Below, piece by piece: positions 24,201 through 33,220 of a stretch of DNA of 64,000 bases. The notes beneath the pieces were generated by a model. The model was not told where the DNA came from and did no database searches. It worked only from the letters and a program-made list of their open reading frames with translations. The DNA lies in the IMG/VR virus record IMGVR_UViG_3300035034_000924, positions 1 through 64,000 of that record; one strand, 5' to 3'. Position 1 is the first letter of the stretch; each line of letters opens with the position of its first letter. The stretch comes from a virus. Both the position numbers and the translations under genes were made by a program.

Positions 24201-25431
24201 TGCGGATGGGCGAACCTTAGACGCAGAAGGCGTTAGGCAGCAGACCCAGCTTCTAGAAAGAATGAAGCTTGTTCAATCCCAGATCCGTTCTATCAACCCA
24301 GACATTCTGGCTAGTGCAGAGTCCTTTGGTTCCATCACTTCTGAAGTAGGTGAGATTGATCGGGCGCTCGGCAAAGAGCTAATACCGGACGCTCTGTTTG
24401 ACGAATTCGCCACCCAAGCCAAAGAGTCAATACAAGCTAACGTCACTGCACTAGGCTCTCTGGTCGAGGCAGGCGGGCAAGCCGCAATAGAACTTAAGGC
24501 AGCTGCCCAAGAAATCGGCGGGATCGACTCGGTAACCAAGTCAGCTAACGAAAGGATCGAACAGCTGCTTAAAGGCCTAGGCGCTACCCAAAGTTTGGTG
24601 AAAGGGATCAGAGAGAATCTGGAGCAAGGGTTTAACAGCGAAACTGGCCTTGTTGGTCTACTGGACAGGATCACCAAGTTTGGCCAGAGCGGCTTCGACA
24701 TCCCAGTGCGGTTTAATGACACCGAAGAGGTACGTCGGTTGTCGAGTGCTATCCAAGACGCCGCGTTATCTGTTCCTATAAGTTTCGAGACCCAGCAGGC
24801 CATTAACCAACTGCAAGAAGAAGGCGTTAACGACGTCGCTATTACCGTACCTGTTAAGGTCACTCCAGAAAAGTCAGTCACTGAGGTGATAGACGAAGGC
24901 CCGAGAGATGTGGCGGATGTAGACCTATCTGTTGATGATAGCAACCTTCGCAGGATCGTAGATAAGGAATACACGGCCAAGCTGAAACTTGAGGTAGACG
25001 TCGTAGGCGGTAACTTACAGGGCGAAGGTGTTTTACAGGACCTTATCCCCGCGTTTGCCAGCGGCGGTGGTGTTCGAGGACCGGGCACAGGCACGTCAGA
25101 TTCAATACTCGCTAGGCTTTCCAATGGCGAGTACGTAATGGATGCACTTACCACGAGCAGGTTCGGCTCTGGGTTCTTTGCCAGCTTGCAGAAGCTAGCT
25201 AGGAGGGGCGTATCCGTGCCTAAGTTCGCCAACGGTGGGCCAGTAGGTAGCGTAAACTCGCCTAGAGGCGTCCAAGGTATCGCATCTGCTGCAGGCGGTC
25301 TAGCATCCGATGTAGTCAGACTAGTACTGGACATGGGGGACGAATCGGTCGAGCTAACAGGCGATAGGGCTGACGTCGAGAGATTGCAGCGAAGGCTGAA
25401 GAACGTCACTAAGAGAGGCGGGATAAGATAA
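21238..25431 (+). CDS. Tape measure protein, 1,397 aa
   Basis: The largest gene. It has a TP901-type N-terminal block (FESALSDIQKTTGFTDTSIK and following ATELASIAAAAGQLG), hydrophobic segments around residues 395-510, very long helical/coiled-coil repeats, and a Gly-rich C-terminus with repeated KFANGG/FASGGG turns. Tape measure length sets tail length; at about 1.5 angstrom per residue this implies a tail on the order of 200 nm. Its start overlaps the GT frame and its stop overlaps the next start. Confidence 0.9.
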   Translation: MAAEDSLLLRIIGRDEASRSVNRVQSSIIRVVGAVASLNAAFRTLAFPVQQAIEFESALSDIQKTTGFTDTSIKALGQSLRDLSIEIGVSATELASIAAAAGQLGLGNQGRQAILAFTDTVARFATVADLSVDAAGTSIAKISNLFQIPINQAERVSSAFNELSNTTVATADQLVDIVRRIGSAGGLLEFAETAAIAATSLELGQTVEVAGTAVTKAFANMRVAAADFAELQELSTDQWVENLQTSGIQALKDVISTIGELEGVAQGAEIRNLFGGGRQFAFISRLVEDAQNDFKILDATLANSRNQFDLATSSIEEFANKQRSTQRQIGLTTVAFTDLSIVAGQRFLPAFRDVLGSLRDFATSEETINRVEAFADNLLAAAQASSSFLASFGPILPSLETFVSILTILSGLVVLRSIIGLFAGLATPIGVASNLIGGFGKLVTLAVTQVAILVPALTGLGNAFLLFSGKIAAAATAARAVLLGPAGIVIAIAAGIALLIPQVREALGDFVDLFRDGTDELAASNRATLREVERDIAAFQEALESNNGRGIEAVNLDSKNVDDLIAKISKQIGIVGQLQGAIRGATSEQQRLREEGERTLGAYDDVTASISNLERQQLSFQEKASTASQGAAASAQESLRRVTAELDTQRQRASLLERQIANVQRQYSQVGDAGARFSAEFQTAVVSLTQVLSNSEFRAIQANLQLDEQRRSLIALRKEIRELGSLDASALDEEAVSSNNARLLELEQQSTSTEIAVADLTEVVDELAPALKGAIPESVLATLRGFDNEVQDGLVKSLGDVRNNLETVVFSTSGAVRELTSLVATLIQAEAQAPALKLLSDRATETAKSVSGIFDNLPSVIAATRQQLADFVSRIDDIPAQRRLTIRLSTEREDITDLFDKEQARITKRFEDAVARIQDIDSGAGQRRLTQLTRQRDRSIEIAESTRDTSQAQLELQGATEKFNNLLERSAQLRSQAGILQKQINDLSADGRTLDAEGVRQQTQLLERMKLVQSQIRSINPDILASAESFGSITSEVGEIDRALGKELIPDALFDEFATQAKESIQANVTALGSLVEAGGQAAIELKAAAQEIGGIDSVTKSANERIEQLLKGLGATQSLVKGIRENLEQGFNSETGLVGLLDRITKFGQSGFDIPVRFNDTEEVRRLSSAIQDAALSVPISFETQQAINQLQEEGVNDVAITVPVKVTPEKSVTEVIDEGPRDVADVDLSVDDSNLRRIVDKEYTAKLKLEVDVVGGNLQGEGVLQDLIPAFASGGGVRGPGTGTSDSILARLSNGEYVMDALTTSRFGSGFFASLQKLARRGVSVPKFANGGPVGSVNSPRGVQGIASAAGGLASDVVRLVLDMGDESVELTGDRADVERLQRRLKNVTKRGGIR

Positions 25432-25829
25432 TGCCTGAAGTAGGAAGTATCTCATTAGGCGGGGTAGATCTTAACAACAGCCTGCAATGGAATAACCGAT
25501 ACCAATGGAGTCCGGCGCAGCAGAATGTAAGATCGACTCTGCTAGGTAACCAAGTGATATACCAGCAGGTAGTCACTGTAGGCAGGCCAATCGACTTGGA
25601 GGCCACCGACACCACAGGATGGCTGACCAAGGCCATGGTAGACAGTCTGCTTGCGTTAGCAGAAGAGCCTTCGGTAACTCGAACTCTGGTATTCCACGGA
25701 GAGAGCTACCAAGTGAAGTTCAAATACGAAGAGAATCAGTCCCCTGTAGCGTTTGTCCCTATACGAACGAAGCAGGTTCTATCCCCAGAAGATTGGATGG
25801 TCGGGACAATTAAATTGTTTACGGTGTAG
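25431..25829 (+). CDS. Small tail-tip protein, 132 aa
   Basis: A beta-rich protein (SISLGGVDLNNSLQWNNRYQ at the start) directly after the tape measure with a TAATG overlap. It fits the slot of small distal-tail components in siphoviruses, but no specific family was recognised. Confidence 0.6.
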   Translation: MPEVGSISLGGVDLNNSLQWNNRYQWSPAQQNVRSTLLGNQVIYQQVVTVGRPIDLEATDTTGWLTKAMVDSLLALAEEPSVTRTLVFHGESYQVKFKYEENQSPVAFVPIRTKQVLSPEDWMVGTIKLFTV

Positions 25830-25843
25830 GTTACACCTATAAT
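25815..25843 (+). promoter_or_regulatory. Candidate sigma70 promoter with operator-like site
   Basis: TTGTTT (25815-25820), 17-bp spacer, consensus TATAAT (25838-25843). The dispersed palindrome starts 9 bp after the -10 element, at the expected transcription start. Confidence 0.5.
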
Positions 25844-25852
25844 CTAATAAAC

Positions 25853-25868
25853 TTGCAAACGTTTGCAT
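25853..25868. repeat. Dispersed palindrome site 9
   Basis: TTGCAAACGTTTGCAT, one mismatch; perfect 12-bp core; intergenic, immediately downstream of a candidate promoter and 18 bp before the start codon at 25887. Confidence 0.9.
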
Positions 25869-25886
25869 TAACACGAGGATTTTGTA

Positions 25887-26882
25887 ATGACCATCTTAGC
25901 CGCCGAAGTTAAATTCTATAAGTCAGCCGAAGTGTCTGACGCAATCACCAATGGCGGGCTAATGTCTGCCATACAGTCAGTAAGTAACGTATCGGAAAAC
26001 GTCTTCCCTAGCGTACCTCTTGCTGAGCGGACTGCGGGATCGACCAAGTACCGAAAGCTGTTCGCTAAAATTGCAAGCGTCAGTAACGAGACGCTGCAGA
26101 ACTCCAAGATCTATCTTACGCAGCCTAGCCCCGGCGATGATGTTGTCACGATCTTTGCTGCAACCCAGACGGATGTACAGGATGACATTACGGGATCTGA
26201 AGACCACTTCGGTTCTGGCAGTCTCAATGCTTCTGTACTTGCTGGAGTAACCAGCATCGACGTTCTGGTAGAAGATGATTCACTGGATCGTATATTCCGT
26301 ATCGGGGAGACCATACGCATATCTGACCAAGCGACGGTCGGTGGTGCGGGCAACGAAGAGTACAGAGAACTCACAGGCGTAAGTTACGTCGGTGATGTTG
26401 CCAGTTTGTCTTTCGCATCCGGCCTAGCCAACCCATACGATAGCAGTGACTCATATGTCAGCTCAGGTGTAGACGCAGGCAATATCGTAGGTAGCTTCGA
26501 CGGTTTCGTTGTTACCTCGTCTGCAGGCGCTTACGATGACTCTGGTTCTCCTGTAGCGGTAGATTCCATCGCGGGCATCGAAGACACGATCACCCTGACG
26601 TTTACCTCCGCTACGGCATTCACTGCAGTCGGTGCGAACGCTGGCGCTCTGGGGTCGGGTACATTAGGTTCTGACTTCTCCCCTAACAACGCAGACTTTG
26701 GCGAACCATACTTTACGCTTCTGTCTGCAGGTTTCTCGGGTACATTTGCCGCGTCGGATACTATTGTATTCAACACCCACCCAGCTTCGTTCGGTATATG
26801 GTACAAGCGTACGGTTCCTTCAGGGGCTGCTGCGTTAAGCGGTAATACAGTCCGTACCATGGTATATGGCGAGAATGTCTAA
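25887..26882 (+). CDS. Tail protein, 331 aa
   Basis: A Ser/Ala/Gly/Asp-rich beta protein. Residues about 225-305 (TLTFTSATAFTAVGANAG to SDTIVFNTHPAS, including GEPYFTLLSAGF) match a segment of the protein encoded at 32525, so the two share a domain. Genes around it are tail-tip components. It may be the first gene of a transcript from the promoter at 25815-25843. Confidence 0.65.
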   Translation: MTILAAEVKFYKSAEVSDAITNGGLMSAIQSVSNVSENVFPSVPLAERTAGSTKYRKLFAKIASVSNETLQNSKIYLTQPSPGDDVVTIFAATQTDVQDDITGSEDHFGSGSLNASVLAGVTSIDVLVEDDSLDRIFRIGETIRISDQATVGGAGNEEYRELTGVSYVGDVASLSFASGLANPYDSSDSYVSSGVDAGNIVGSFDGFVVTSSAGAYDDSGSPVAVDSIAGIEDTITLTFTSATAFTAVGANAGALGSGTLGSDFSPNNADFGEPYFTLLSAGFSGTFAASDTIVFNTHPASFGIWYKRTVPSGAAALSGNTVRTMVYGENV

Positions 26883-26884
26883 AC

Positions 26885-27874
26885 GTGGTCACGAAGAGAG
26901 TAGACGCAAGCCAGAGAGTACCGTTCGACTCTGGGTCCCGTGAGCCGATAGCAGAAGACAAGCTTGCATTAGAGCTTGTCCCTAGCTTCGACGATCCGGG
27001 TGCGTCTAGGCCTCCTTGGCAGACCGTGCGGCTGTTCCCTGCATTGAACGGGGTGAATGTAGAAGCTTCCAGAGGTGATGTCGAATACACCGGAACTTCC
27101 GGTCAGCTAAGCCGATCAGAGTTCGTGGAGTTTAACGGCAGCCGGACTTCTTCTGTTCAGTACCCCATCGACGGCGGGAGCATACAGCCAGTAGTAAAGT
27201 TCGCCTACGATCTGGACGGTAACGAGATAGGTGCGAATTTCCTTAGCTTCGTCGCATACAACAACCAAAAAGAGATTGTCTGTAATAGGGAGTTTGTCGG
27301 GGCAGTACAGATAGACTACGTGTCGTCTTACAAGATCTACCGATACCAGCCAGAAGACGGCGTCATCTACAGCCCCACGGGCCAACTACTGTTCGCTAAC
27401 TACGGGACGATACTCGCCTTCAAGGATCAGCAATTTGCTACGCTGGAGATACAGCCACCTACCTTGAACTTCGATCAGTCGTCTTTCAAGAAAGAGCTGT
27501 ATCGCGTGGTCTCCGTGATTCAAGTCAACGAAAACGGGCCATGGGAAAAGATAGAAGATTTCGATACAGGATCTTCATGGCCTGACGGGAATGCTCCTGC
27601 AGATGGGGATAGCCTTTTTGAGTACGAGCGGGTGCATGAGATAGGCTACGTGTCCACTTTCCACAGGGGATTCGTAAACTACGAAACAAGGTCTATTGCT
27701 TTCGAGCAAGGGCCTGCTAGTGGCGACTACGTACCCGACACGCTGGAAGCACAATTCAAGTCACCTTCTGATTTCCAATCGGACTTCCTCGACGCTTACA
27801 ACCAGATCAGTATCGACAGTGCTATAGCGGGCATTAGAGATAGGTGGGGATCTGGCATAACCATAACGGAATAG
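26885..27874 (+). CDS. Tail protein, 329 aa, GTG start
   Basis: A soluble beta-rich protein with mixed strands (VKFAYDLDGNEIGANFLSFV and onward), starting at GTG two bases after the preceding stop. It lies between other tail genes and is of similar composition. No specific family was recognised; a tail-tip or minor tail role follows from position. Confidence 0.6.
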   Translation: MVTKRVDASQRVPFDSGSREPIAEDKLALELVPSFDDPGASRPPWQTVRLFPALNGVNVEASRGDVEYTGTSGQLSRSEFVEFNGSRTSSVQYPIDGGSIQPVVKFAYDLDGNEIGANFLSFVAYNNQKEIVCNREFVGAVQIDYVSSYKIYRYQPEDGVIYSPTGQLLFANYGTILAFKDQQFATLEIQPPTLNFDQSSFKKELYRVVSVIQVNENGPWEKIEDFDTGSSWPDGNAPADGDSLFEYERVHEIGYVSTFHRGFVNYETRSIAFEQGPASGDYVPDTLEAQFKSPSDFQSDFLDAYNQISIDSAIAGIRDRWGSGITITE

Positions 27875-27878
27875 TGTC

Positions 27879-29702
27879 ATGGCTATCGCCAAAAGCACAC
27901 CTAACCATCAGTTTGGTCGAGTACTTAAATTCATACTGGGTACAGTCACAGGGCTATTCAACTGCACGACAGAAGACTCAGGCGGGCCGTATAAGATCGT
28001 GTACGACGCAGCCGAAGATGAGTACCTAGTCACAGAGTCATCACCTCCTGATGCTTCTCTAGGGGAGTACGAGAACGCCACCCAGACTAACCCACCACCC
28101 TACAACGCTTACTGGCAGGGTGCGTATGTAGAAGGGCAGCCGACTAAGTATGTAGGTTACAACGGTCCGATCACTGGGCACTTCCACTCAAGGGAGTTAC
28201 CCAACAACGCCAAGCAGTCTGTGGTGCTAAACGGCAAAGCCTACGACGTAGGGGTCACTGTCAATGGCGCGGGTATCTGTACGGTAAGTGAAGAGACCGC
28301 ACCATCCTCCGGCGAGTTCGTTGATGTAGACTACCTGATCGTCGCTACGCACTCCGCAGGAGATGACGATATCGCCCTGCAGTTTTCTAAGAAAAAAGTA
28401 TCCGAGGTAAAAGCAGCCAGCTTCTCTGGGCTGACGAGCGGGGATGTATTCTACGAACACTACGCGCCTAACGTCACAACCTCGCAGAGCGCCATTAACT
28501 TCTACTGGAGAGCGGCAGAGAATATGCACCCCGTATCCATTAGCGGGGATGGGCTTAAAGCAGTGTACTACGACGGAAACGGGCAAGGGTCTAACTTCCA
28601 CACCTACCACGAGTATACTTTTGATGCGGACCTAGGTGGCGGGTCTGTAGTGACGACTACCTCTTCTCAGCCAGGCAAAACAACCACCGGAACAAACACC
28701 ACTAGCGGCGGTGGATCGAGCAAGACAAAATCCAACGTGGAAACAGAAGACGTTACGGTAAACGACGTGGTTATCGCTGCAGCGTACGTTAACGACACGA
28801 TTAAGTTCATGAAGTACAGCATCACAATGGAGTCTAGCTATTCCTCTGTCACAACAGTTACTGACGCCACTGCAAACGGCAGCGGGTCTTTCACTTACGA
28901 CCTAGAGTACCCTACCGAAACCGACAGTTTCTCTGGTTCGTACTCCTTTAACACTATGGATACGCCGACAAACCCGCCCACAGGTACTACCACCATAAAC
29001 AGCGACCACTTTGCGCTGGCAGGTAACAACCTAGGCAGGGTGCCGATAAACACATACATAGTGTTTATAGATTTCTATGCAGACGTCTACCTTCGCAACT
29101 ACCGGTTCTCGGAAGGGGGCACTGCAAGCCCCGGCGTAGTTGGCGGGTCCATGACTTTCTATCTGGAACCAAAATACTCCTTCAGCAGAAAGGACGGTAC
29201 GCCTGTCACTAACCAAGGGGTCCAGAGATTCGCTGGAGGTACTAGCCTATCCGAAGGCACAAACGTAACTGGACAAGATGGCTACTTAACCGACAATCTG
29301 CTACCCGCATTTTCGATTAAATGGGTATCCCCCAGTGGGATAAACGGAACCACGCCTTATAGCTTTACGCAAAGCTATGCGTCCGGCCCTAGATTTGCGA
29401 CCATGGAGGAGTTCTACGGTGCAAACGAAGAGGCTAACAGAAAGTACCTAATGAACCACAGAAACCCCGTAGACGGTGCTGTACTTTCTAGATGGAAGCC
29501 ACAGTTCTTAGCGGGGAACTACCGGACGCCCCGAGGTAGGTTTGTGCAAAGGAATACTTTCCCCGTGGGGGCGGTAGGTATGAGTCAGTACTTTGTATCT
29601 GACGGGTTATGGAACGACGTACTTACGCCTCCCCTGCTCAGCACTGTAGACGAAGAGACGGATATCATCGACAATAGCAATATATCATTAGTGGTGCCCT
29701 AA
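27879..29702 (+). CDS. Large tail-tip protein, 607 aa
   Basis: A Thr/Ser/Gly-rich beta protein with a low-complexity linker (about residues 255-285, TTTGTNTTSGGGSSKTKS) separating two larger beta domains, and an Arg/Asn-rich C-terminal part (RKYLMNHRNPVDGAVLSRWK). Composition and location suit a tail-tip or receptor-interacting structural protein. It is closely spaced to both neighbours. Confidence 0.6.
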   Translation: MAIAKSTPNHQFGRVLKFILGTVTGLFNCTTEDSGGPYKIVYDAAEDEYLVTESSPPDASLGEYENATQTNPPPYNAYWQGAYVEGQPTKYVGYNGPITGHFHSRELPNNAKQSVVLNGKAYDVGVTVNGAGICTVSEETAPSSGEFVDVDYLIVATHSAGDDDIALQFSKKKVSEVKAASFSGLTSGDVFYEHYAPNVTTSQSAINFYWRAAENMHPVSISGDGLKAVYYDGNGQGSNFHTYHEYTFDADLGGGSVVTTTSSQPGKTTTGTNTTSGGGSSKTKSNVETEDVTVNDVVIAAAYVNDTIKFMKYSITMESSYSSVTTVTDATANGSGSFTYDLEYPTETDSFSGSYSFNTMDTPTNPPTGTTTINSDHFALAGNNLGRVPINTYIVFIDFYADVYLRNYRFSEGGTASPGVVGGSMTFYLEPKYSFSRKDGTPVTNQGVQRFAGGTSLSEGTNVTGQDGYLTDNLLPAFSIKWVSPSGINGTTPYSFTQSYASGPRFATMEEFYGANEEANRKYLMNHRNPVDGAVLSRWKPQFLAGNYRTPRGRFVQRNTFPVGAVGMSQYFVSDGLWNDVLTPPLLSTVDEETDIIDNSNISLVVP

Positions 29703-29703
29703 G

Positions 29704-31440
29704 ATGGCGATAGTACAACAAGAACACATAGCCGTACTGCCGTACTCTGTTCATAGGGAGTTTATAGCGCCGTACGATATCAAGGCAGCCAAAGCGTTCT
29801 CTTTCGACATTGTGTATGCGTTCCTAGCTTATGACGTTGTACAGAAAGAGCACGTTGCCCTGTTCAAAAACGATTCATCTGAATTCAGCCACGACAGCGT
29901 TTGGTCACTGCAGGACAGCGTGTCTTTCGAGCATGTCATAGAATACAACCTGCTAGAAGCAGACCTTATCAAGACAGAGCACGTTGCAACATATCGAATG
30001 GATACTTCCGCGTTCGAGCACGTATCGACTTGGAGCATTTTGCAAACGCTTGCAAAAGAGCACGTTAGTGAATGGTCTCTAGAAAACTTTGAAAAAATCC
30101 GACAGGAGCACGAGGCTGTTTACGGGATGGCGGGCTCTGCGTTCGAACACGTATCGGCTTGGGATCTACTGGGTTCCTTATCTAAAGAGCATGTATCGGT
30201 TTACTCGCTAACGTCTCCGTTGGCAGTAGAGTTTGTTGCAGTGTACGAAATGAAGGATCACGATGTAATCAGCAGGGAGCATGGCGCGGTATACAACATC
30301 TATGATCCGATAGTGATCGACGTCACCGGACAGCCTGTGATTACTTTGGGGGACGGCACAATAGTCGATATCATAGATGCTGACGTGTCTAAGTCAGAAG
30401 ACCAGATACACTGGACTTGCACTATTACGCTAGGTGACGTATCAGACTACCAGCTGTTCGAGCAAGATACTCCGTTCGAGTTAGATCTGTTTGGCGAGAA
30501 GTACGATTTCATCGTTGACTCTAAAGAGCTGAACCGAGGCGAAGGTACAGTTAATCGCAACGCTCTAGTAAACGGGGTCTCACCTACTGCCTTAGCTGAC
30601 TCGCCCAGAGCCAGCCAGAGAGAGTACACGTTCGCTACCAGCAAGACTTTGATTACTATGATGCAGGAAATCCTGTCAGGGGTTGGTATTACCCTTAATC
30701 AGGTAGGTACGATCACTGATGGTCTTATTCCGTTCGAGAGGGCAGGGGTACGTGCTGCTAGTCCGTTGGAAGTTGTATTCAACATGGCAACCAAAGCGGG
30801 CCTAGTGATCTACGCACCCAAGCAAGACCCCGGTGTCCTTAATATCCGAAGGAAGTATCTGTACGATACGCACACGGGGTACACCGCAGGCAACACCTCA
30901 AGCTCAGTGACCGACATGGATAACATCATGCGTTTGGTCGAGCAATTCGTGCCTTCTCGCCTAGTTGATCGGGTCAGGATCTTCGATAGCCAAGGCACGT
31001 TCAAGGACAAGATAACATTCGAACTGGACACTGATAACGCAGGCAATAGATTAGCCAAGCAGGGCACTGCAAGGATCTACCCGTCCCCAGCAAGAGAGGC
31101 GCTAGACAACCCCGTACTGGACAACGTGAATAAACCAGAAATAAAGCTGGAGTTTTTGGGTCAAGAGACGGAGACTATCGAGGGCGAAGAGCTGACGTTT
31201 AACGCAGGCATAGCCTCGGTAGACTTCCCTATAAACAGTATGGTGTCCATAGATTGGCAAGGAGTCTCGCTGGTAGGGGTGACGTATGAGCCCGGTTCGT
31301 CTACAATCCGAGGAACGGACACAAGCACTAACGGCGGGTACGCGGTAGCCATAGTGAGCTACACAACCATTTCAAGAAAGTACAGGGTAATAGCGAACAC
31401 GGAAGAGGCCATAGACCTGCTTCTGAGCTATCAGGATTAG
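29704..31440 (+). CDS. Tail hub-like protein with N-terminal EHV repeats, 578 aa
   Basis: Residues about 5-205 consist of some 12-13 tandem units of about 14-17 residues with the pattern (F/K/Q/R)EHV(A/S)xYxL, for example FEHVSTWSILQTLA, KEHVSEWSL and FEHVSAWDLLGSLS. The C-terminal about 370 residues (from VIDVTGQPVITLGDG) form a beta domain that resembles hub-type tail proteins (LGDVSDYQLFEQDTPFEL; VDRVRIFDSQGTFKDKI). A diverged palindrome copy (30040-30055) lies inside one repeat. Confidence 0.6.
   Translation: MAIVQQEHIAVLPYSVHREFIAPYDIKAAKAFSFDIVYAFLAYDVVQKEHVALFKNDSSEFSHDSVWSLQDSVSFEHVIEYNLLEADLIKTEHVATYRMDTSAFEHVSTWSILQTLAKEHVSEWSLENFEKIRQEHEAVYGMAGSAFEHVSAWDLLGSLSKEHVSVYSLTSPLAVEFVAVYEMKDHDVISREHGAVYNIYDPIVIDVTGQPVITLGDGTIVDIIDADVSKSEDQIHWTCTITLGDVSDYQLFEQDTPFELDLFGEKYDFIVDSKELNRGEGTVNRNALVNGVSPTALADSPRASQREYTFATSKTLITMMQEILSGVGITLNQVGTITDGLIPFERAGVRAASPLEVVFNMATKAGLVIYAPKQDPGVLNIRRKYLYDTHTGYTAGNTSSSVTDMDNIMRLVEQFVPSRLVDRVRIFDSQGTFKDKITFELDTDNAGNRLAKQGTARIYPSPAREALDNPVLDNVNKPEIKLEFLGQETETIEGEELTFNAGIASVDFPINSMVSIDWQGVSLVGVTYEPGSSTIRGTDTSTNGGYAVAIVSYTTISRKYRVIANTEEAIDLLLSYQD
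30040..30055. repeat. Dispersed palindrome site 10
   Basis: TTGCAAACGCTTGCAA, one mismatch; coding (LQTLA), inside the EHV-repeat region. Confidence 0.75.
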
Positions 31441-31460
31441 CGAAATTCGGGAGAATAAAT

Positions 31461-31991
31461 ATGGCTAGGCAAGTCACAGCAACGCTGAGTATTGGTTTTG
31501 GTAACGTAACCTCTGAGTCGGACGGCGCAGATACGTTAATCGCAGAAATAGATACCAGAGTGGACGGCCTGAATAAAGGCAAGCGGAGCTTCCTGCCGGG
31601 GGACGATGTATTCATTCTGGTATACAGAGGATCTAACGTAACAATTGATGATGCGATCATTAGTCTAGGTTCGATCAACTACAGGCCCGGCAACTCCCCA
31701 CAGATCGTGGAACTAGAAGAGGATATAGTTTTTGCTAATGAATCCGACGCTAGCCTGACTCGTCCGATACTCAGCATCCAATCCGATCAATGGCTGGGTA
31801 CGGACCTAGGTAATGTAGTCAAGACAGGGGAGTTGCAGGTCAGCCTATCGAACCCTCCGGTGAATAACTATGCGGGCGTAAACAGGGTAGGGTACACGGC
31901 CAATGCGGATGTGTATCAGCTATCAGGTACGCTTCTCAACGGCACCAGTGAATACGAGATTGTGGTTGTCTTTATCGGTACAGCGGTATAA
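31461..31991 (+). CDS. Tail protein, 176 aa
   Basis: A beta-rich soluble protein with strands throughout (VTATLSIGFGNVTSESDGAD; VFILVYRGSNVTIDD). It has a GGGAGAA ribosome-binding site. No family was recognised. It belongs by position to the tail-tip block. Confidence 0.55.
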   Translation: MARQVTATLSIGFGNVTSESDGADTLIAEIDTRVDGLNKGKRSFLPGDDVFILVYRGSNVTIDDAIISLGSINYRPGNSPQIVELEEDIVFANESDASLTRPILSIQSDQWLGTDLGNVVKTGELQVSLSNPPVNNYAGVNRVGYTANADVYQLSGTLLNGTSEYEIVVVFIGTAV

Positions 31992-31993
31992 AC

Positions 31994-32320
31994 ATGGAAG
32001 CAGTAGATATCACTGTAGTCAGGGGGGTAGGTAGCAAGGAAGGCGAAGATATCTTCGAACCTATCTTAGCCACCGAAGGACTTGCACTGCAGAGAGGCAA
32101 AGCTGAGATAAACGAACGATCCCAGCCCATGTCCGAGAAAGAGATTACGCTGCCGTTCACGTCAGGTATAGAGGCGGGCCAGCTAATGCTCGTCACAGAC
32201 TCCCTACAAGGCGCTGTGTACGTCGGTAAGGTAACAGCTACCAGACATAGCGTAAGGATCAATCCGCCTGAGAGCGCCACTGTGGTGACTCTGGAGGTGC
32301 CTTTACTAGGCAGGTACTAG
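31994..32320 (+). CDS. Tail protein, 108 aa
   Basis: A small beta protein; LPFTSGIEAGQLMLVTDSLQ suggests a compact beta-barrel-like domain as in tail-tip or OB-type structural components. Two bases separate it from its upstream neighbour and it abuts the next gene. No specific family was recognised. Confidence 0.5.
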   Translation: MEAVDITVVRGVGSKEGEDIFEPILATEGLALQRGKAEINERSQPMSEKEITLPFTSGIEAGQLMLVTDSLQGAVYVGKVTATRHSVRINPPESATVVTLEVPLLGRY

Positions 32321-32515
32321 ATGAACTTTGAAACAGGTGTAGTAACAGAGGTAAGCGACAGCCGTTATACGGTCAGGGTACGCTCAGAGACGCGGACGGT
32401 GGACAGGTCTGCATTCCCTGTAGACTTACCCGAAGGAACCAGTATCCTTATGCAAGGTGGCGCTATCGTAGGCCAGATCAGACAACAGCCTGCGGGCAAA
32501 AAATTCCAAGTATAG
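32321..32515 (+). CDS. Small tail-region protein, 64 aa
   Basis: A compact SH3/OB-like pattern: GVVTEVSDSRYTVRVRSETR, followed by EGTSILMQGGAIVGQI. Starts directly after the previous stop. It is probably a small structural or assembly factor; function is not established. Confidence 0.5.
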   Translation: MNFETGVVTEVSDSRYTVRVRSETRTVDRSAFPVDLPEGTSILMQGGAIVGQIRQQPAGKKFQV

Positions 32516-32524
32516 GTAAAGACG

Positions 32525-33211
32525 ATGCCCATTTCTGATTTCTACAGAGGAAACACCAGAGACTTCACATTCAGTTTTTTGCAGCCGAACCCTTTGTACA
32601 CGGGCGAACCTCCTGCAGTAACTGTAACAGCTGTTAGCGAAGCCGTCTTCGATGACGTCACCTATCCGGTAGACATATCATCGTCCGGTGTAATAACAGA
32701 AAACTGGACACTAACTTTTGACAGTGCCACCGAATACGAAATCGTAGGCGATACAGCAGGCTTGGTAGGCCGGGGCAACATCAGCGTCGATGCGCACCCA
32801 GTAAACCCTGCCAAGGGGACTCCGTATTTCACACTACCCAAAGGCGGCTGGGACACGAAGAAGAAATTCGCTTCAGGAGACGCACTGGTATTCAGCACCA
32901 TAGTGCGGAATGTACCGGAAGACATAACAGATCTGGTCGTCACTTTGACTTTTATTGATGAAGACGATGGAACCGTAACTTTGCAAACGTCTGCAACGGC
33001 AGGGGACAGCGCGGGCGATAGCCCAGCGAACGGGATTATGAACCTACGTCTCAACTCAGGCGAATCAGCTCTGTTGGTTAAAGAGTCTTACAAATATGGA
33101 TTCGAGCGAAGAACTCCTGACGGTGCGGATGAAGCCCTCGATATTGTCAGGACTATCGAAGAGGGGAAGGTCAAGATACTGACTCCTGCGAAAGCTGTAA
33201 CAGCCAGCTAA
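32525..33211 (+). CDS. Tail protein sharing a domain with the 25887 gene, 228 aa
   Basis: The segment from WTLTFDSATEYEIVGDTAG to GDALVFSTIVRNVP, including GTPYFTLPKGGW, aligns by eye with residues about 225-305 of the protein at 25887. The remaining C-terminal part has strands and LTFIDEDDGTVTLQTSATAG. The palindrome copy at 32981-32996 is read as LQTSA. It precedes the fibre-associated genes. Confidence 0.6.
   Translation: MPISDFYRGNTRDFTFSFLQPNPLYTGEPPAVTVTAVSEAVFDDVTYPVDISSSGVITENWTLTFDSATEYEIVGDTAGLVGRGNISVDAHPVNPAKGTPYFTLPKGGWDTKKKFASGDALVFSTIVRNVPEDITDLVVTLTFIDEDDGTVTLQTSATAGDSAGDSPANGIMNLRLNSGESALLVKESYKYGFERRTPDGADEALDIVRTIEEGKVKILTPAKAVTAS
32981..32996. repeat. Dispersed palindrome site 11
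   Basis: TTGCAAACGTCTGCAA, one mismatch; coding (LQTSA). Confidence 0.8.
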
Positions 33212-33220
33212 GGCGACAAA

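Noticed and set aside
24273-25409. 378-codon open frame on the minus strand within the tape measure gene
   Set aside because: It shadows the plus-strand tape measure frame; composition is Ser/Pro/Leu-rich with no ribosome-binding site, and all supported genes read on the + strand.
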